Positions 1-6,051 of a DNA stretch of 6,637 nucleotides are shown piece after piece. Position 1 is the first letter of the stretch. Each line of letters opens with the position of its first letter. Source of the stretch: an uncultured bacterium (lineage in GTDB: Bacteria; Verrucomicrobiota; Kiritimatiellia; UBA8416; CALETX01); the NCBI GenBank assembly GCA_937920455.1, contig CALETX010000323.1, positions 1 to 6,637 on the forward strand. The letters run 5' to 3'. The notes beneath the pieces are model-generated. The model was not told where the DNA came from. It worked only from the letters and a program-made list of their open reading frames with translations, and ran no database searches. Both the position numbers and the translations under genes were made by a program.

Positions 1-2147
1 CGGTAGTGATGAAACAGATCAACATCCCTGCTTATCCATTCTTCTGAAAGCCTGATTTCATCATCAAAGCTCAGAGAAAAAGGCTTCTTCCGTTTCCAAT
101 AGCTGGTGTTGCCCCTGTGCCTTATGCCGCCGCGCTGAAAAGCAGTCACTGGCCTAAACCAGCCATCCGTGTCTAACGCATATCCCGCAAAGCATACCCG
201 ACCAGTCTTTCGAACTGGCTCCGCGGCATAAACAACCAGGGCAGGAATTGCGCTTTTTTCCGGCATAACCCTCAATCTGAAAACGTTGGTCCTGAGAACC
301 GATCCAAACTCGGACTCAAGAGTCAAATCCACAACCTCAGGTTTGGCAGGCTGCCCCAAAATCCGGCCGTCCTCCGCAATCAGATCCGGACGCGAACTGC
401 TCCACCTTATCGCCCGGTCTTTCAGGACAGGCAGCGAAAGGTCAAGGTTGGTCGTAATCAGAAAGGGTGAATGATTCGCGCCAAGCAGAAAGTACTCGTT
501 CACGCTCGACAGAAAGCGGTCAGCAAAATCCGTCCCATCAGAAGCCGCCCGCCACAGACTTGAAAGCATCCTTCGATCGTTTTTCAAGCGCCGGACAATC
601 TCACCAGCGGGCAAGGGGCTGGTCCTGTCGCTGACCAACAACATTCCTTCTTGTCTTCGAGCCATGTCATAGGCGGCAACGATTTCAGGCATGCTCCAAA
701 GCGGAATCTCCATGGGCGGCAATCTTTCTGAAGGATATTTAACCCGGGGTCTCCAAAACAGCGCACGATGGAGATCAGCGCCATTTAACGGACCCTCAAA
801 GACATCAACCCCGTTACCTGGCCATATCCCCAGCGTCTCATAGCTTTCGTAACGATAAATGCCGGCAAACCTTCCATTGATCCTCAGTCTGCAGAGCCCG
901 CTCCTGATGCACGGAACTCCAGTTGATTCCGCCAGCCGCTTTTCAACAAAGGGCATGAGCAGTCCGTCATCTTCCGGAGGAGACAATTTAAGCCTGTTCA
1001 GACCCTGCCATGAAGCTCCATCTTTCATCATCAGGAGAAACGTTGGCCTGCCGTGTGAAACCACCCTCCGCCTGCTGCCCCACAACATTATCCGGCCCTC
1101 GCAGACTCCAGCGTCGCCGCCAACCAGTATCGCACGCTGTCTGCGAGCTCCATCCGTAAGCCTTCCTGACTCCAGGCATCGCCGCCATTCGGATGAAAGA
1201 AAACGACTATCGGCCTTTCCCAGGAAGAGACTTATCTCCTGCAAAGATACTGCTGGCGACATCAACGAGGGTAATGGATTGAACATGTCCACCGTTTTCA
1301 GAAAACGCGCAAGCCCGAATCTCAGGCCGGCAATGGCTTTCCACCAAAAATAACGCCATCCTCCAAACATCACTGTGACTGATGTTCGAGATCGAAAAAG
1401 CCCGGCCGCCTCATCGCCCGAAAGGGCGCGATTCCATAAAGCCAGATCATCAAGCACACCCGCAAATGGGGCACGAATCATGAGTGGCGTCCGCTTGCCG
1501 ATGCTCACTGGCGAAGACGGCATTTCCAAATTTCCGACAAAATTCGTCTCTGCGGCAAGAACACCGTTCTCAAATATGCGCGCAAACCCGGTTTCCTCGT
1601 CACATACGCATGTCAGGTGGACAAATTCGCCGTATCTCATGAACCGATACGAAACGATAACTGGCTCTGCGAGTCTGCGCGGGACGTGAAAAGTCATCAT
1701 TCCATCCTGCAGAGCCACACCAACCTGCTCTCTGCCGTCGTAAGCGAAAAGAATATCCTGATCGTTCAATGCGTTGCTTACGACGACCCACATGGAAATC
1801 GAGAATGAGTTAGAGAGGCTTGACCAGGAAAAACGGCTGTCCGCGAAGCAGGATCGAGAGCCGTCAAAACGAATTCCATTTCCAAAATGCCCTTTCACAG
1901 TCTCGGCGCCAATAATCTCGATCGGTCGCCCACTGATGAGGTCACGCGCCTCCGGCTCGTCAAAAGCCGCCAGAAAAGCGATGCCGGCATCTTCGGCAAG
2001 ATGCTTTCCAAGCATCCGGCGAGCCGACCTGAGCACGCCTTTCTCCTCATCATTATACGCAAAGGGAAAGAGCAGCCATCCGTTCCACACCACGGCAATG
2101 GCCAATAAGGCCAAAGCAGGACATGCAAATCCGCGGATGCGCCGCAT
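1..2147 (-). CDS. Large CotH-family surface protein with LamG and Ig-like domains (3' end outside window)
   Basis: The frame is open without a stop for 715 codons from ATG at 2147 and continues past the window edge. Seen: a short basic N-terminus with a hydrophobic stretch at about residues 7-30 (signal peptide or membrane anchor). A LamG/concanavalin-like domain spans about 55-250 (SFSISMW at 114-120, DDLALWNRALSGDEA at 233-247). A degenerate CotH-like module covers about 350-436 (GLNRLKL, STGVP, then RINGRFAGIYRYE at 422-434). An atrophied bacterial Ig domain lies at about 563-629 (WSSSRP at 582-587, EDGRI at 592-596, VVDLTL at 605-610). A second CotH module begins near 640, with RGNTSYWKRKKPFSLSF at 678-694. 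Known: CotH proteins are atypical secreted protein kinases, first described in spore coats. Inferred: an exported protein that phosphorylates or binds surface partners. The catalytic part of the second module is outside the window. It starts one base after the DUF4956 stop without a good Shine-Dalgarno sequence, so coupled translation is likely. Confidence 0.88.
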   Translation of the reverse strand, partial: MRRIRGFACPALALLAIAVVWNGWLLFPFAYNDEEKGVLRSARRMLGKHLAEDAGIAFLAAFDEPEARDLISGRPIEIIGAETVKGHFGNGIRFDGSRSCFADSRFSWSSLSNSFSISMWVVVSNALNDQDILFAYDGREQVGVALQDGMMTFHVPRRLAEPVIVSYRFMRYGEFVHLTCVCDEETGFARIFENGVLAAETNFVGNLEMPSSPVSIGKRTPLMIRAPFAGVLDDLALWNRALSGDEAAGLFRSRTSVTVMFGGWRYFWWKAIAGLRFGLARFLKTVDMFNPLPSLMSPAVSLQEISLFLGKADSRFLSSEWRRCLESGRLTDGARRQRAILVGGDAGVCEGRIMLWGSRRRVVSHGRPTFLLMMKDGASWQGLNRLKLSPPEDDGLLMPFVEKRLAESTGVPCIRSGLCRLRINGRFAGIYRYESYETLGIWPGNGVDVFEGPLNGADLHRALFWRPRVKYPSERLPPMEIPLWSMPEIVAAYDMARRQEGMLLVSDRTSPLPAGEIVRRLKNDRRMLSSLWRAASDGTDFADRFLSSVNEYFLLGANHSPFLITTNLDLSLPVLKDRAIRWSSSRPDLIAEDGRILGQPAKPEVVDLTLESEFGSVLRTNVFRLRVMPEKSAIPALVVYAAEPVRKTGRVCFAGYALDTDGWFRPVTAFQRGGIRHRGNTSYWKRKKPFSLSFDDEIRLSEEWISRDVDLFHHY

Positions 2148-2148
2148 T

Positions 2149-2850
2149 TCAACGAAGCCCGCCGGGCCGCTCCAGGAAAACATCCACAGAAACGGCCTGA
2201 ACCTCCCCTTTTATTGCGTTCTGAAGGTCTGTCACATTGGTTCTAAGGCCGCTGAACACCATCTGAATCCTTGTTAGGCCGTCTCTGCTCGCCGAGCTTT
2301 CGAGAGACCAGCGCCTGACGCGTCCTCCCAACGCAGAAGCCAGCAGCGCAGGCAAATTTGCCGCCTTGTCATCCCGAACAGACACGATCAGAACTCCATC
2401 GCAGGGCATCCATCGCCTGGCCCTTGCCCAGCGCACAAGCAACAGCGCAACAACAGCGACGACATAAAGAATCACAAGAAAATCGAAATGAAACGTCGCC
2501 GCGCACACCGAACCGGCGATCACAAGCATTATGAACCCCACCTCCTCAGGCTCTTTGATCGGCGTCCTGAATCGTATAATTGACAAGGCTCCGAGCAGGC
2601 CGAGCGAAAGCGGTATTGAAACCTGAATTGCAACGAAAAGAGCCGTTATGGAAATCCCGAGGAGCGGAAAGGCCTTATGCACATGGCTACCAGTGCCCCG
2701 GTTTTCATAGAAAACGCGATAGAGTGAAGAAGCCACAAACGCCGCTATCAATGATGCCGCCAGCGCAACAACAAACAAGCCTGGGTCAAAAAGCTCCTGA
2801 CTCTTCCTGAATTCCTCCAGAACCGACAGCCCACTCGGCATCTTCATCAT
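2149..2850 (-). CDS. DUF4956 domain membrane protein
   Basis: A 233-residue protein with about four hydrophobic segments, near residues 24-46, 62-90, 104-121 and 123-140, followed by a soluble C-terminal domain of about 90 residues. The stretch LGALSIIRFRTPIKEPEE at 86-103 is the signature I associate with DUF4956. The soluble tail (VLIVSVRD, then RIQMVFSGLRTNVTDLQNAI) resembles a small alpha/beta domain. The molecular function of the family is not established. Members often sit beside VTC-domain and CotH genes, as here. Start choice: the frame extends to an ATG at 2880 inside the VTC gene, but GGAGG at 2857-2853 precedes ATG codons at 2850 and 2847. The ATG at 2850 overlaps the VTC stop (TAATG), and 2847 has the better spacing. 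It is the middle gene of the three-gene operon. Family call is strong and function unknown. Confidence 0.9.
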   Translation of the reverse strand: MMKMPSGLSVLEEFRKSQELFDPGLFVVALAASLIAAFVASSLYRVFYENRGTGSHVHKAFPLLGISITALFVAIQVSIPLSLGLLGALSIIRFRTPIKEPEEVGFIMLVIAGSVCAATFHFDFLVILYVVAVVALLLVRWARARRWMPCDGVLIVSVRDDKAANLPALLASALGGRVRRWSLESSASRDGLTRIQMVFSGLRTNVTDLQNAIKGEVQAVSVDVFLERPGGLR

Positions 2851-3563
2851 TACCTCCCCAATCCTAGCACGTTCAGGCATGCTTCATACTTTGAAAAACT
2901 CGCGTAGAACGCGCCCGCAAGCCGCAAGTCTTTAAGCCATGGGATTTCTTCCCTTCCACCCTTGAACTCACAAACCACTGTACCGATGCGCACCGGACAC
3001 GATGCGCCACACAAATGGGGGTTCAGCCTGTCGGCCACGATCTCCGTGTCAACAGCAACACTCATCCCCGTACGGCAGCAAATAAATCTCCTGCGCGTGT
3101 ATCTAAGGCCCAGAACAGCCATGACACCCGGCGGAAAAATCATTCCGGCGCCACCGCCCTGTTCGAGCAGCACCTCAACAAAACGCCGATCATGCAGTGG
3201 AGCTGTCTCGATCCAATCTGCCTCGATTTCAAAAGGAGTCCTGGTCTTGTATCTCGCGGCGCATATTCTGTCCTTGAACTCCAGATACACCCGCCTCATC
3301 CCGCCAATAGTTGGAGCATCCTCGCCATACCACCGAAAACGCGCTTTGCGCTTTAGAACGTCTCCATCTAACTTCTCGCTCAGAGATCCGAGCCGAAACG
3401 TGTCGAAGTAAATGCTTCTGATAAATCCGAGGCCGTGATGGGGATCAGGAAAACAGTTCATCTCAACAACAGCATGAAGCCGTGCCGCAGCCCAAGCGGG
3501 TGCTACCAGCTTGCGTTCCACGGACAAGGTTGGTGAGAAGGCGGAGATCTGGGCAGTTGTCAT
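2850..3563 (-). CDS. VTC-domain protein (polyphosphate polymerase-like)
   Basis: A 237-residue protein that is almost entirely one VTC domain, a member of the triphosphate tunnel metalloenzyme fold. The strand motifs appear in order: VERKL at 15-19, RSIYFDT at 49-55, KRKARFRWYG at 71-80, VYLEFKDR at 92-99, RYTRRRF at 154-160, VDTEI at 171-175, VCEFKGG at 197-203 and FSKYEACL at 223-230. These carry the alternating basic and acidic residues that line the tunnel. Known: in yeast Vtc4 this domain makes polyphosphate from ATP. Bacterial stand-alone forms are usually annotated polyphosphate polymerase domain proteins, with activity mostly untested. No signal peptide or membrane segment is seen, so it is probably cytoplasmic, perhaps held at the membrane by the DUF4956 partner encoded next (inference). 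It is the first gene of the operon. The ATG at 3563 lacks a clear Shine-Dalgarno sequence. Its stop overlaps the start of the next gene. Confidence 0.9.
   Translation of the reverse strand: MTTAQISAFSPTLSVERKLVAPAWAAARLHAVVEMNCFPDPHHGLGFIRSIYFDTFRLGSLSEKLDGDVLKRKARFRWYGEDAPTIGGMRRVYLEFKDRICAARYKTRTPFEIEADWIETAPLHDRRFVEVLLEQGGGAGMIFPPGVMAVLGLRYTRRRFICCRTGMSVAVDTEIVADRLNPHLCGASCPVRIGTVVCEFKGGREEIPWLKDLRLAGAFYASFSKYEACLNVLGLGR
2853..2857 (-). promoter_or_regulatory. Ribosome-binding site GGAGG for the DUF4956 gene
   Basis: On the minus strand the VTC gene ends with TTGGGGAGGTAATGATGAAG. GGAGG lies 2 bases before the ATG at 2850 and 5 bases before the ATG at 2847. It favours these starts over the upstream ATG at 2880 and shows that the second gene starts inside the end of the first. 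Confidence 0.6.
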
Positions 3564-3584
3564 GATTTCGGCGCCGTCTGTTGC

Positions 3585-3590
3585 ATTATA
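3585..3590 (-). promoter_or_regulatory. Candidate -10 box (TATAAT) for the VTC-DUF4956-CotH operon
   Basis: Read on the minus strand, a perfect TATAAT lies 21 bases before the VTC ATG at 3563, so a transcript would have a leader of only about 15 bases. No convincing -35 hexamer sits 16-18 bases upstream: GTCTTG or GGTCTT fall there, and TTGGGA is too close at 13. A short leader would fit the lack of a visible ribosome-binding site. A single hexamer match can occur by chance. Confidence 0.4.
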
Positions 3591-3797
3591 CGTATTGATT
3601 GACTCCCAAGACCTTCAGCCCGCCCACCACGCTCGGACACGAAAATTCGCTGGTCAGTCTATAACATTTTGTCGCTTGCACAACACCAAACTCCAGTGTA
3701 ACAAGGGACAAAAAATCGTGACTTTTGACCAATGAAAAGCCAGAAACATACCTGCTGCTAGAGTTTGCGCAGAAATATATCACAAGTAGCATCTCTC

Positions 3798-3882
3798 ATG
3801 AGACGGATTTCTCTTGGCCATCCGCATGCTGGCATCCCTGGCGGCAGCATGACTCCTCATTCCTGATGGCGTAAATGGCCAC
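3798..3882 (+). other. Possible decayed signal-peptide region of the hydrolase gene
   Basis: ATG at 3798 opens MRRISL and then leads into a short dead-end frame that stops at 3864-3866. One base on, in the frame of the hydrolase N-terminus, the sequence reads AIRMLASLAAA, then TGA at 3850, then LLIPDGVNGH running straight into the MSEGR start at 3883. Joined, this gives a basic start, a hydrophobic core and small residues, the pattern of an export signal. One frameshift and one nonsense codon would be needed to explain it. The stretch is short, so this is inference. Confidence 0.3.
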
Positions 3883-4257
3883 ATGTCAGAAGGACGCAAC
3901 ATCCCTGGCTTTCGCGAGACCTTCGGGCTTGCGACAAATGAAGGCGCTCTGCCTGTGAAGGTGGTGTTTCTTGGCACAAGCGCACCGGGAAATATCCTGT
4001 GGCCCGCAGAACAACCGACCATTACTCTGCAAATTCAAAACACGGGCGACCAGCCGTGGGCTTCACACGGCCGTATAGAGGCTGTCGCCTATGGCACAAA
4101 GGGACGTCCCGGCGATAAATGGGTGCCTGATATGTTTGCAATCGGACCTGTCGGTTCGGTTCCAATCGCCGTTTCCCTGCCATCCAAAGGATGGACAAAC
4201 ATCAACATTGACATTTCGCTTGCCAGACCGGTTCGGCGCCTACGGCTTTGTCGCTGA
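3883..4257 (+). CDS. N-terminal fragment of the hydrolase: Ig-like beta domain
   Basis: Open for 124 codons from ATG at 3883, with the frame open back to 3853. Residues 26-113 alternate hydrophobic and polar in a beta-sandwich manner. The stretch TITLQIQNTGDQPW at 46-59 resembles the Ig-like or NEW3-type domains that often precede catalytic domains in bacterial hydrolases. After residue 113 the frame reads an arginine-rich tail to the TGA at 4255-4257, which is out-of-frame reading of the next segment. The true continuation is in the following frame (PDRFGAYGF). No good ribosome-binding site precedes the ATG. Confidence 0.5.
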   Translation: MSEGRNIPGFRETFGLATNEGALPVKVVFLGTSAPGNILWPAEQPTITLQIQNTGDQPWASHGRIEAVAYGTKGRPGDKWVPDMFAIGPVGSVPIAVSLPSKGWTNINIDISLARPVRRLRLCR

Positions 4258-5890
4258 TTTTGAGAACGCCGGACGTCATTTTATTGCCTCCATTGTTCGG
4301 ACTTTCAAACCCGCAGCCACGATCTCGCTGTGGCCCCGGTTCTGCACGGATGTCACCGATCTCGAGGTGCTGAAGCGGCTTGGCGTCGCGCCAAACCGCG
4401 TCGGCATCGGATACAAACCCACATCTGATCCAAACTTTGAGAAATGGTACTCCCAGCAGGGCGAGCATATCACGGCTTACAAGGCTGCGGGACTACCCGT
4501 CACACTGGAAATAGGCGGCGGCCAGTTCATCCACCCCTCTCAGCCGCTCGGCCGGCCAAGACCATCGCTCGACAACGACAACGTCATGATGGACACCAAG
4601 TTCGCTCTGGCGTGGCTTCCTTCCTATGACGAGGATTTCCGCATTTTCGTCAAACGCTTCGTGTCTGATTTCGGCTGGCCGAAAGGGCCGATCAACGGAA
4701 TCAAGTTGTGGAACGAGCCGTGGAACGGCCTATCCATCAGCGGGTGGGGCGCCGACGACTTCCGTTACCGCGAAATCTTCAGGGTTCTCTGCGAAGCAAC
4801 CGACGAAGCCAGGCGCGAAGCCGGTGTCCGGGTTCTGATCGGCGGATGCGATTCCTCGTCCAATACTTTTGACAAGCTTTTCGGCGACGGAAGTGACGAG
4901 TTCCTCAAATGGCTGGACTTCTGCTCGATCCATTATCAGGGAATGTTTCCCCCATCCACCGTCAAGGCATGGGTGGACCGCAACCATCCCAACGGAAGAG
5001 TGCGCATCTGGGACACGGAAAGCTGGGTTGCCAACTGCGATGACCGGGTCGCAACGGTCATAGCGGTTAATCTTTCCACAGGCCATGACAGGGCGGTCGG
5101 CGTCTACCACGGCAATATCTGCGGCCGCGAAACAGTCCACTTCTTTGGAGACGACGGCAAACAGAAGAGCGCGCACGTCCTTCAAAGCTGGTCCGTCGCG
5201 GCGGCTGTGGGCGCCGCGAATCACCTCATTGGAGAACGTAAATTCCGACACCTGCTTTTCACAAACGGCCTGCCATGGTTGATTGTCTTCGGAGGTGCCC
5301 CCGATGCCGATGGACGAGCCACCCCGGAGGATGAAACAGTCGTGGTCATTGGCGATATCGGCGAAGCGTTCGGCGCCGACTGTGTGATGTTCAGGAACGC
5401 CCGCAGTCTTGCGGAGCGCCATAAAGAAGATTTACTTCGAAAGGAGCTGGCTGCCCTCCCTTCCGACGCCAGCATGCGGCGAAAAACCATCCTCGATGCC
5501 ATTGACAAGGACGAACCCTTGTCAGGAGCAACTTTCACCGTCAAAGCGAACGGCCGTTTTTCGCTCTATGACTTCTATGGCAATCCCGTGAAACCTCGCC
5601 ACGGCCGCTTTGTAATCCCGCTGGATCATCGCGGCTTCTTCTTCAGGCCAAACGGACGCAAAGGCGATTTCGACTCGCTCGTTTCCGCCATCCGCCACGG
5701 CAGAATCGAGGGGATTGAGCCGCTGGCCAAAGCCTGCTTCGATATTCGCCCAAAAGCCCCCTTGACGGGCCTGTCAAGGACGCGAAACTCGAAATGCGGC
5801 GCGATTCCAAGACGCGGATTGTGGAGTGCGCAATTCCGTGGTCTGAAATTCCCGAAGTCCGCAAGGCTCTGGACGAAGGCAGAACAATAA
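4091..5890 (+). CDS. Catalytic segment: clan GH-A glycoside hydrolase
   Basis: The frame is open for 599 codons, but only about residues 45-557 (bases about 4222-5761) are genuine; the first 44 and last 42 are out-of-frame reading across the two breaks. The barrel is at about 75-380. LKRLGVAPNRVGIGY is an early strand and helix. KLWNEPW at 205-211 supplies the probable acid/base Glu209. IHYQG at 280-284 and RIWDTESW at 305-312 supply the probable nucleophile Glu310. This spacing and the NEP motif are typical of retaining clan GH-A enzymes such as GH5, GH39 or GH42; I cannot choose one. Residues about 480-555 (SLYDFYGNPV, IPLDHRGFFFRP, GRIEGIEPLAKACFDI) form the C-terminal beta region seen in such enzymes. 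As it stands, no natural start gives this segment alone. Confidence 0.75.
   Translation: MAQRDVPAINGCLICLQSDLSVRFQSPFPCHPKDGQTSTLTFRLPDRFGAYGFVADFENAGRHFIASIVRTFKPAATISLWPRFCTDVTDLEVLKRLGVAPNRVGIGYKPTSDPNFEKWYSQQGEHITAYKAAGLPVTLEIGGGQFIHPSQPLGRPRPSLDNDNVMMDTKFALAWLPSYDEDFRIFVKRFVSDFGWPKGPINGIKLWNEPWNGLSISGWGADDFRYREIFRVLCEATDEARREAGVRVLIGGCDSSSNTFDKLFGDGSDEFLKWLDFCSIHYQGMFPPSTVKAWVDRNHPNGRVRIWDTESWVANCDDRVATVIAVNLSTGHDRAVGVYHGNICGRETVHFFGDDGKQKSAHVLQSWSVAAAVGAANHLIGERKFRHLLFTNGLPWLIVFGGAPDADGRATPEDETVVVIGDIGEAFGADCVMFRNARSLAERHKEDLLRKELAALPSDASMRRKTILDAIDKDEPLSGATFTVKANGRFSLYDFYGNPVKPRHGRFVIPLDHRGFFFRPNGRKGDFDSLVSAIRHGRIEGIEPLAKACFDIRPKAPLTGLSRTRNSKCGAIPRRGLWSAQFRGLKFPKSARLWTKAEQ
5757..5761 (+). 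other. C5 homopolymer at the second frame break
   Basis: The coding frame shifts by -1 here: AAA GCC CCC TTG in the upstream frame becomes CCC CTT GAC downstream. A sixth C would restore one reading frame through DIRPKAPLDGPVKDAK. The site lacks the X XXY YYZ pattern of a programmed -1 slip, so a lost base (mutation or sequencing error) is more likely. Confidence 0.6.
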
Positions 5891-6036
5891 AATTCTCATA
5901 CAGCGTGAGCGATAACGCAGGCATCGGCTGCATGGAGTTGTCCCGCCGCCGCAGCGTCGCCAAACGAAACGGTTCTTTCACCGTTGAGTGGGTGGAACAC
6001 TGTGCAAATGAGCTGGAATTCTCGTTTGAACAATGA
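5761..6036 (+). CDS. C-terminal fragment of the hydrolase: CBM9-like domain
   Basis: From CTT at 5761 this frame reads LDGPVKDAKLEMRRD and on to TGA at 6034-6036, 91 residues, with an internal ATG at 5794 that would give 80. The patterns RIVECAIPW, then GRTIKFSYSVSDNAG, and GSFTVEWVEHCANELEFSFE at the end match the usual layout of CBM9-like or DOMON-type tails (AIPW strand, V-D turn, final strand). It binds carbohydrate in the family at large. Without the catalytic segment it has no obvious role. It ends 15 bases before the biotin ligase start. Confidence 0.55.
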   Translation, partial: LDGPVKDAKLEMRRDSKTRIVECAIPWSEIPEVRKALDEGRTIKFSYSVSDNAGIGCMELSRRRSVAKRNGSFTVEWVEHCANELEFSFEQ

Positions 6037-6051
6037 TATGCTCTATGATGT

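Larger units (their letters stand above)
3564..3882. other. Divergent intergenic region between operon and hydrolase gene
   Basis: About 319 bases separate the minus-strand VTC start from the first clear plus-strand coding segment. I see no RNA gene, long repeat or strong terminator hairpin. A TATAAT for the minus strand lies near its left end. A weak plus-strand candidate is TTGACC at 3725-3730 with CATACC 16 bases later, matching the -10 consensus at only three positions. The right end, from 3798, looks like the remains of a signal-peptide coding region. A 68-codon minus-strand frame here (3586-3792) has no recognisable features and is probably chance. Confidence 0.6.
3883..6036 (+). pseudogene. 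Frameshifted clan GH-A glycoside hydrolase with CBM9-like tail
   Basis: Three consecutive open segments in frames 1, 2 and 1 read as one protein of about 700 residues. The first ends in an Ig-like beta domain, the second carries a glycoside-hydrolase barrel and C-terminal beta region, and the third is a CBM9-like carbohydrate-binding tail. Homology-like continuity crosses both breaks: DISL then PDRFGAYGFVADF near 4220, and DIRPKAP then LDGPVKDAKLEM near 5760. The first break is explained by one extra base, the second by one missing C, so the original frame is restored. Both catalytic glutamates are present. Expected role if intact: hydrolysis of a plant or algal-type polysaccharide or glycan outside the cytoplasm. 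The exact GH family and substrate cannot be read from the motifs. Either a young pseudogene or sequencing indels; the intact 3.5 kb next door favours decay. Confidence 0.7.

Noticed and set aside
859..1353. 164-codon plus-strand open frame, and similar ones at 1375-1689 and 1774-2277
   Set aside because: They lie opposite the continuous 715-codon CotH frame, are rich in Ser, Pro and Arg, and show no domain pattern; they are antisense shadows.
2962..3411. 149-codon plus-strand open frame opposite the VTC gene
   Set aside because: The minus-strand frame carries all VTC motifs; this one has no recognisable pattern.
3661..3685. Possible hairpin TTGT...ACAA at about 3669-3683
   Set aside because: Only four pairs with a mismatch inside; too weak to call an operator or terminator.
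3586..3792. 68-codon minus-strand frame in the intergenic region
   Set aside because: No motif or ribosome-binding site, and it would run over the candidate operon promoter.
4730..5422. 230-codon minus-strand open frame opposite the hydrolase
   Set aside because: It lies antisense to the catalytic segment with both Glu motifs, and its own sequence has no family features.
5750..5765. Programmed -1 frameshift at the C5 run
   Set aside because: In the zero frame the codons are CCA AAA GCC CCC TTG, which do not form an X XXY YYZ slippery heptamer, and I see no strong downstream hairpin.
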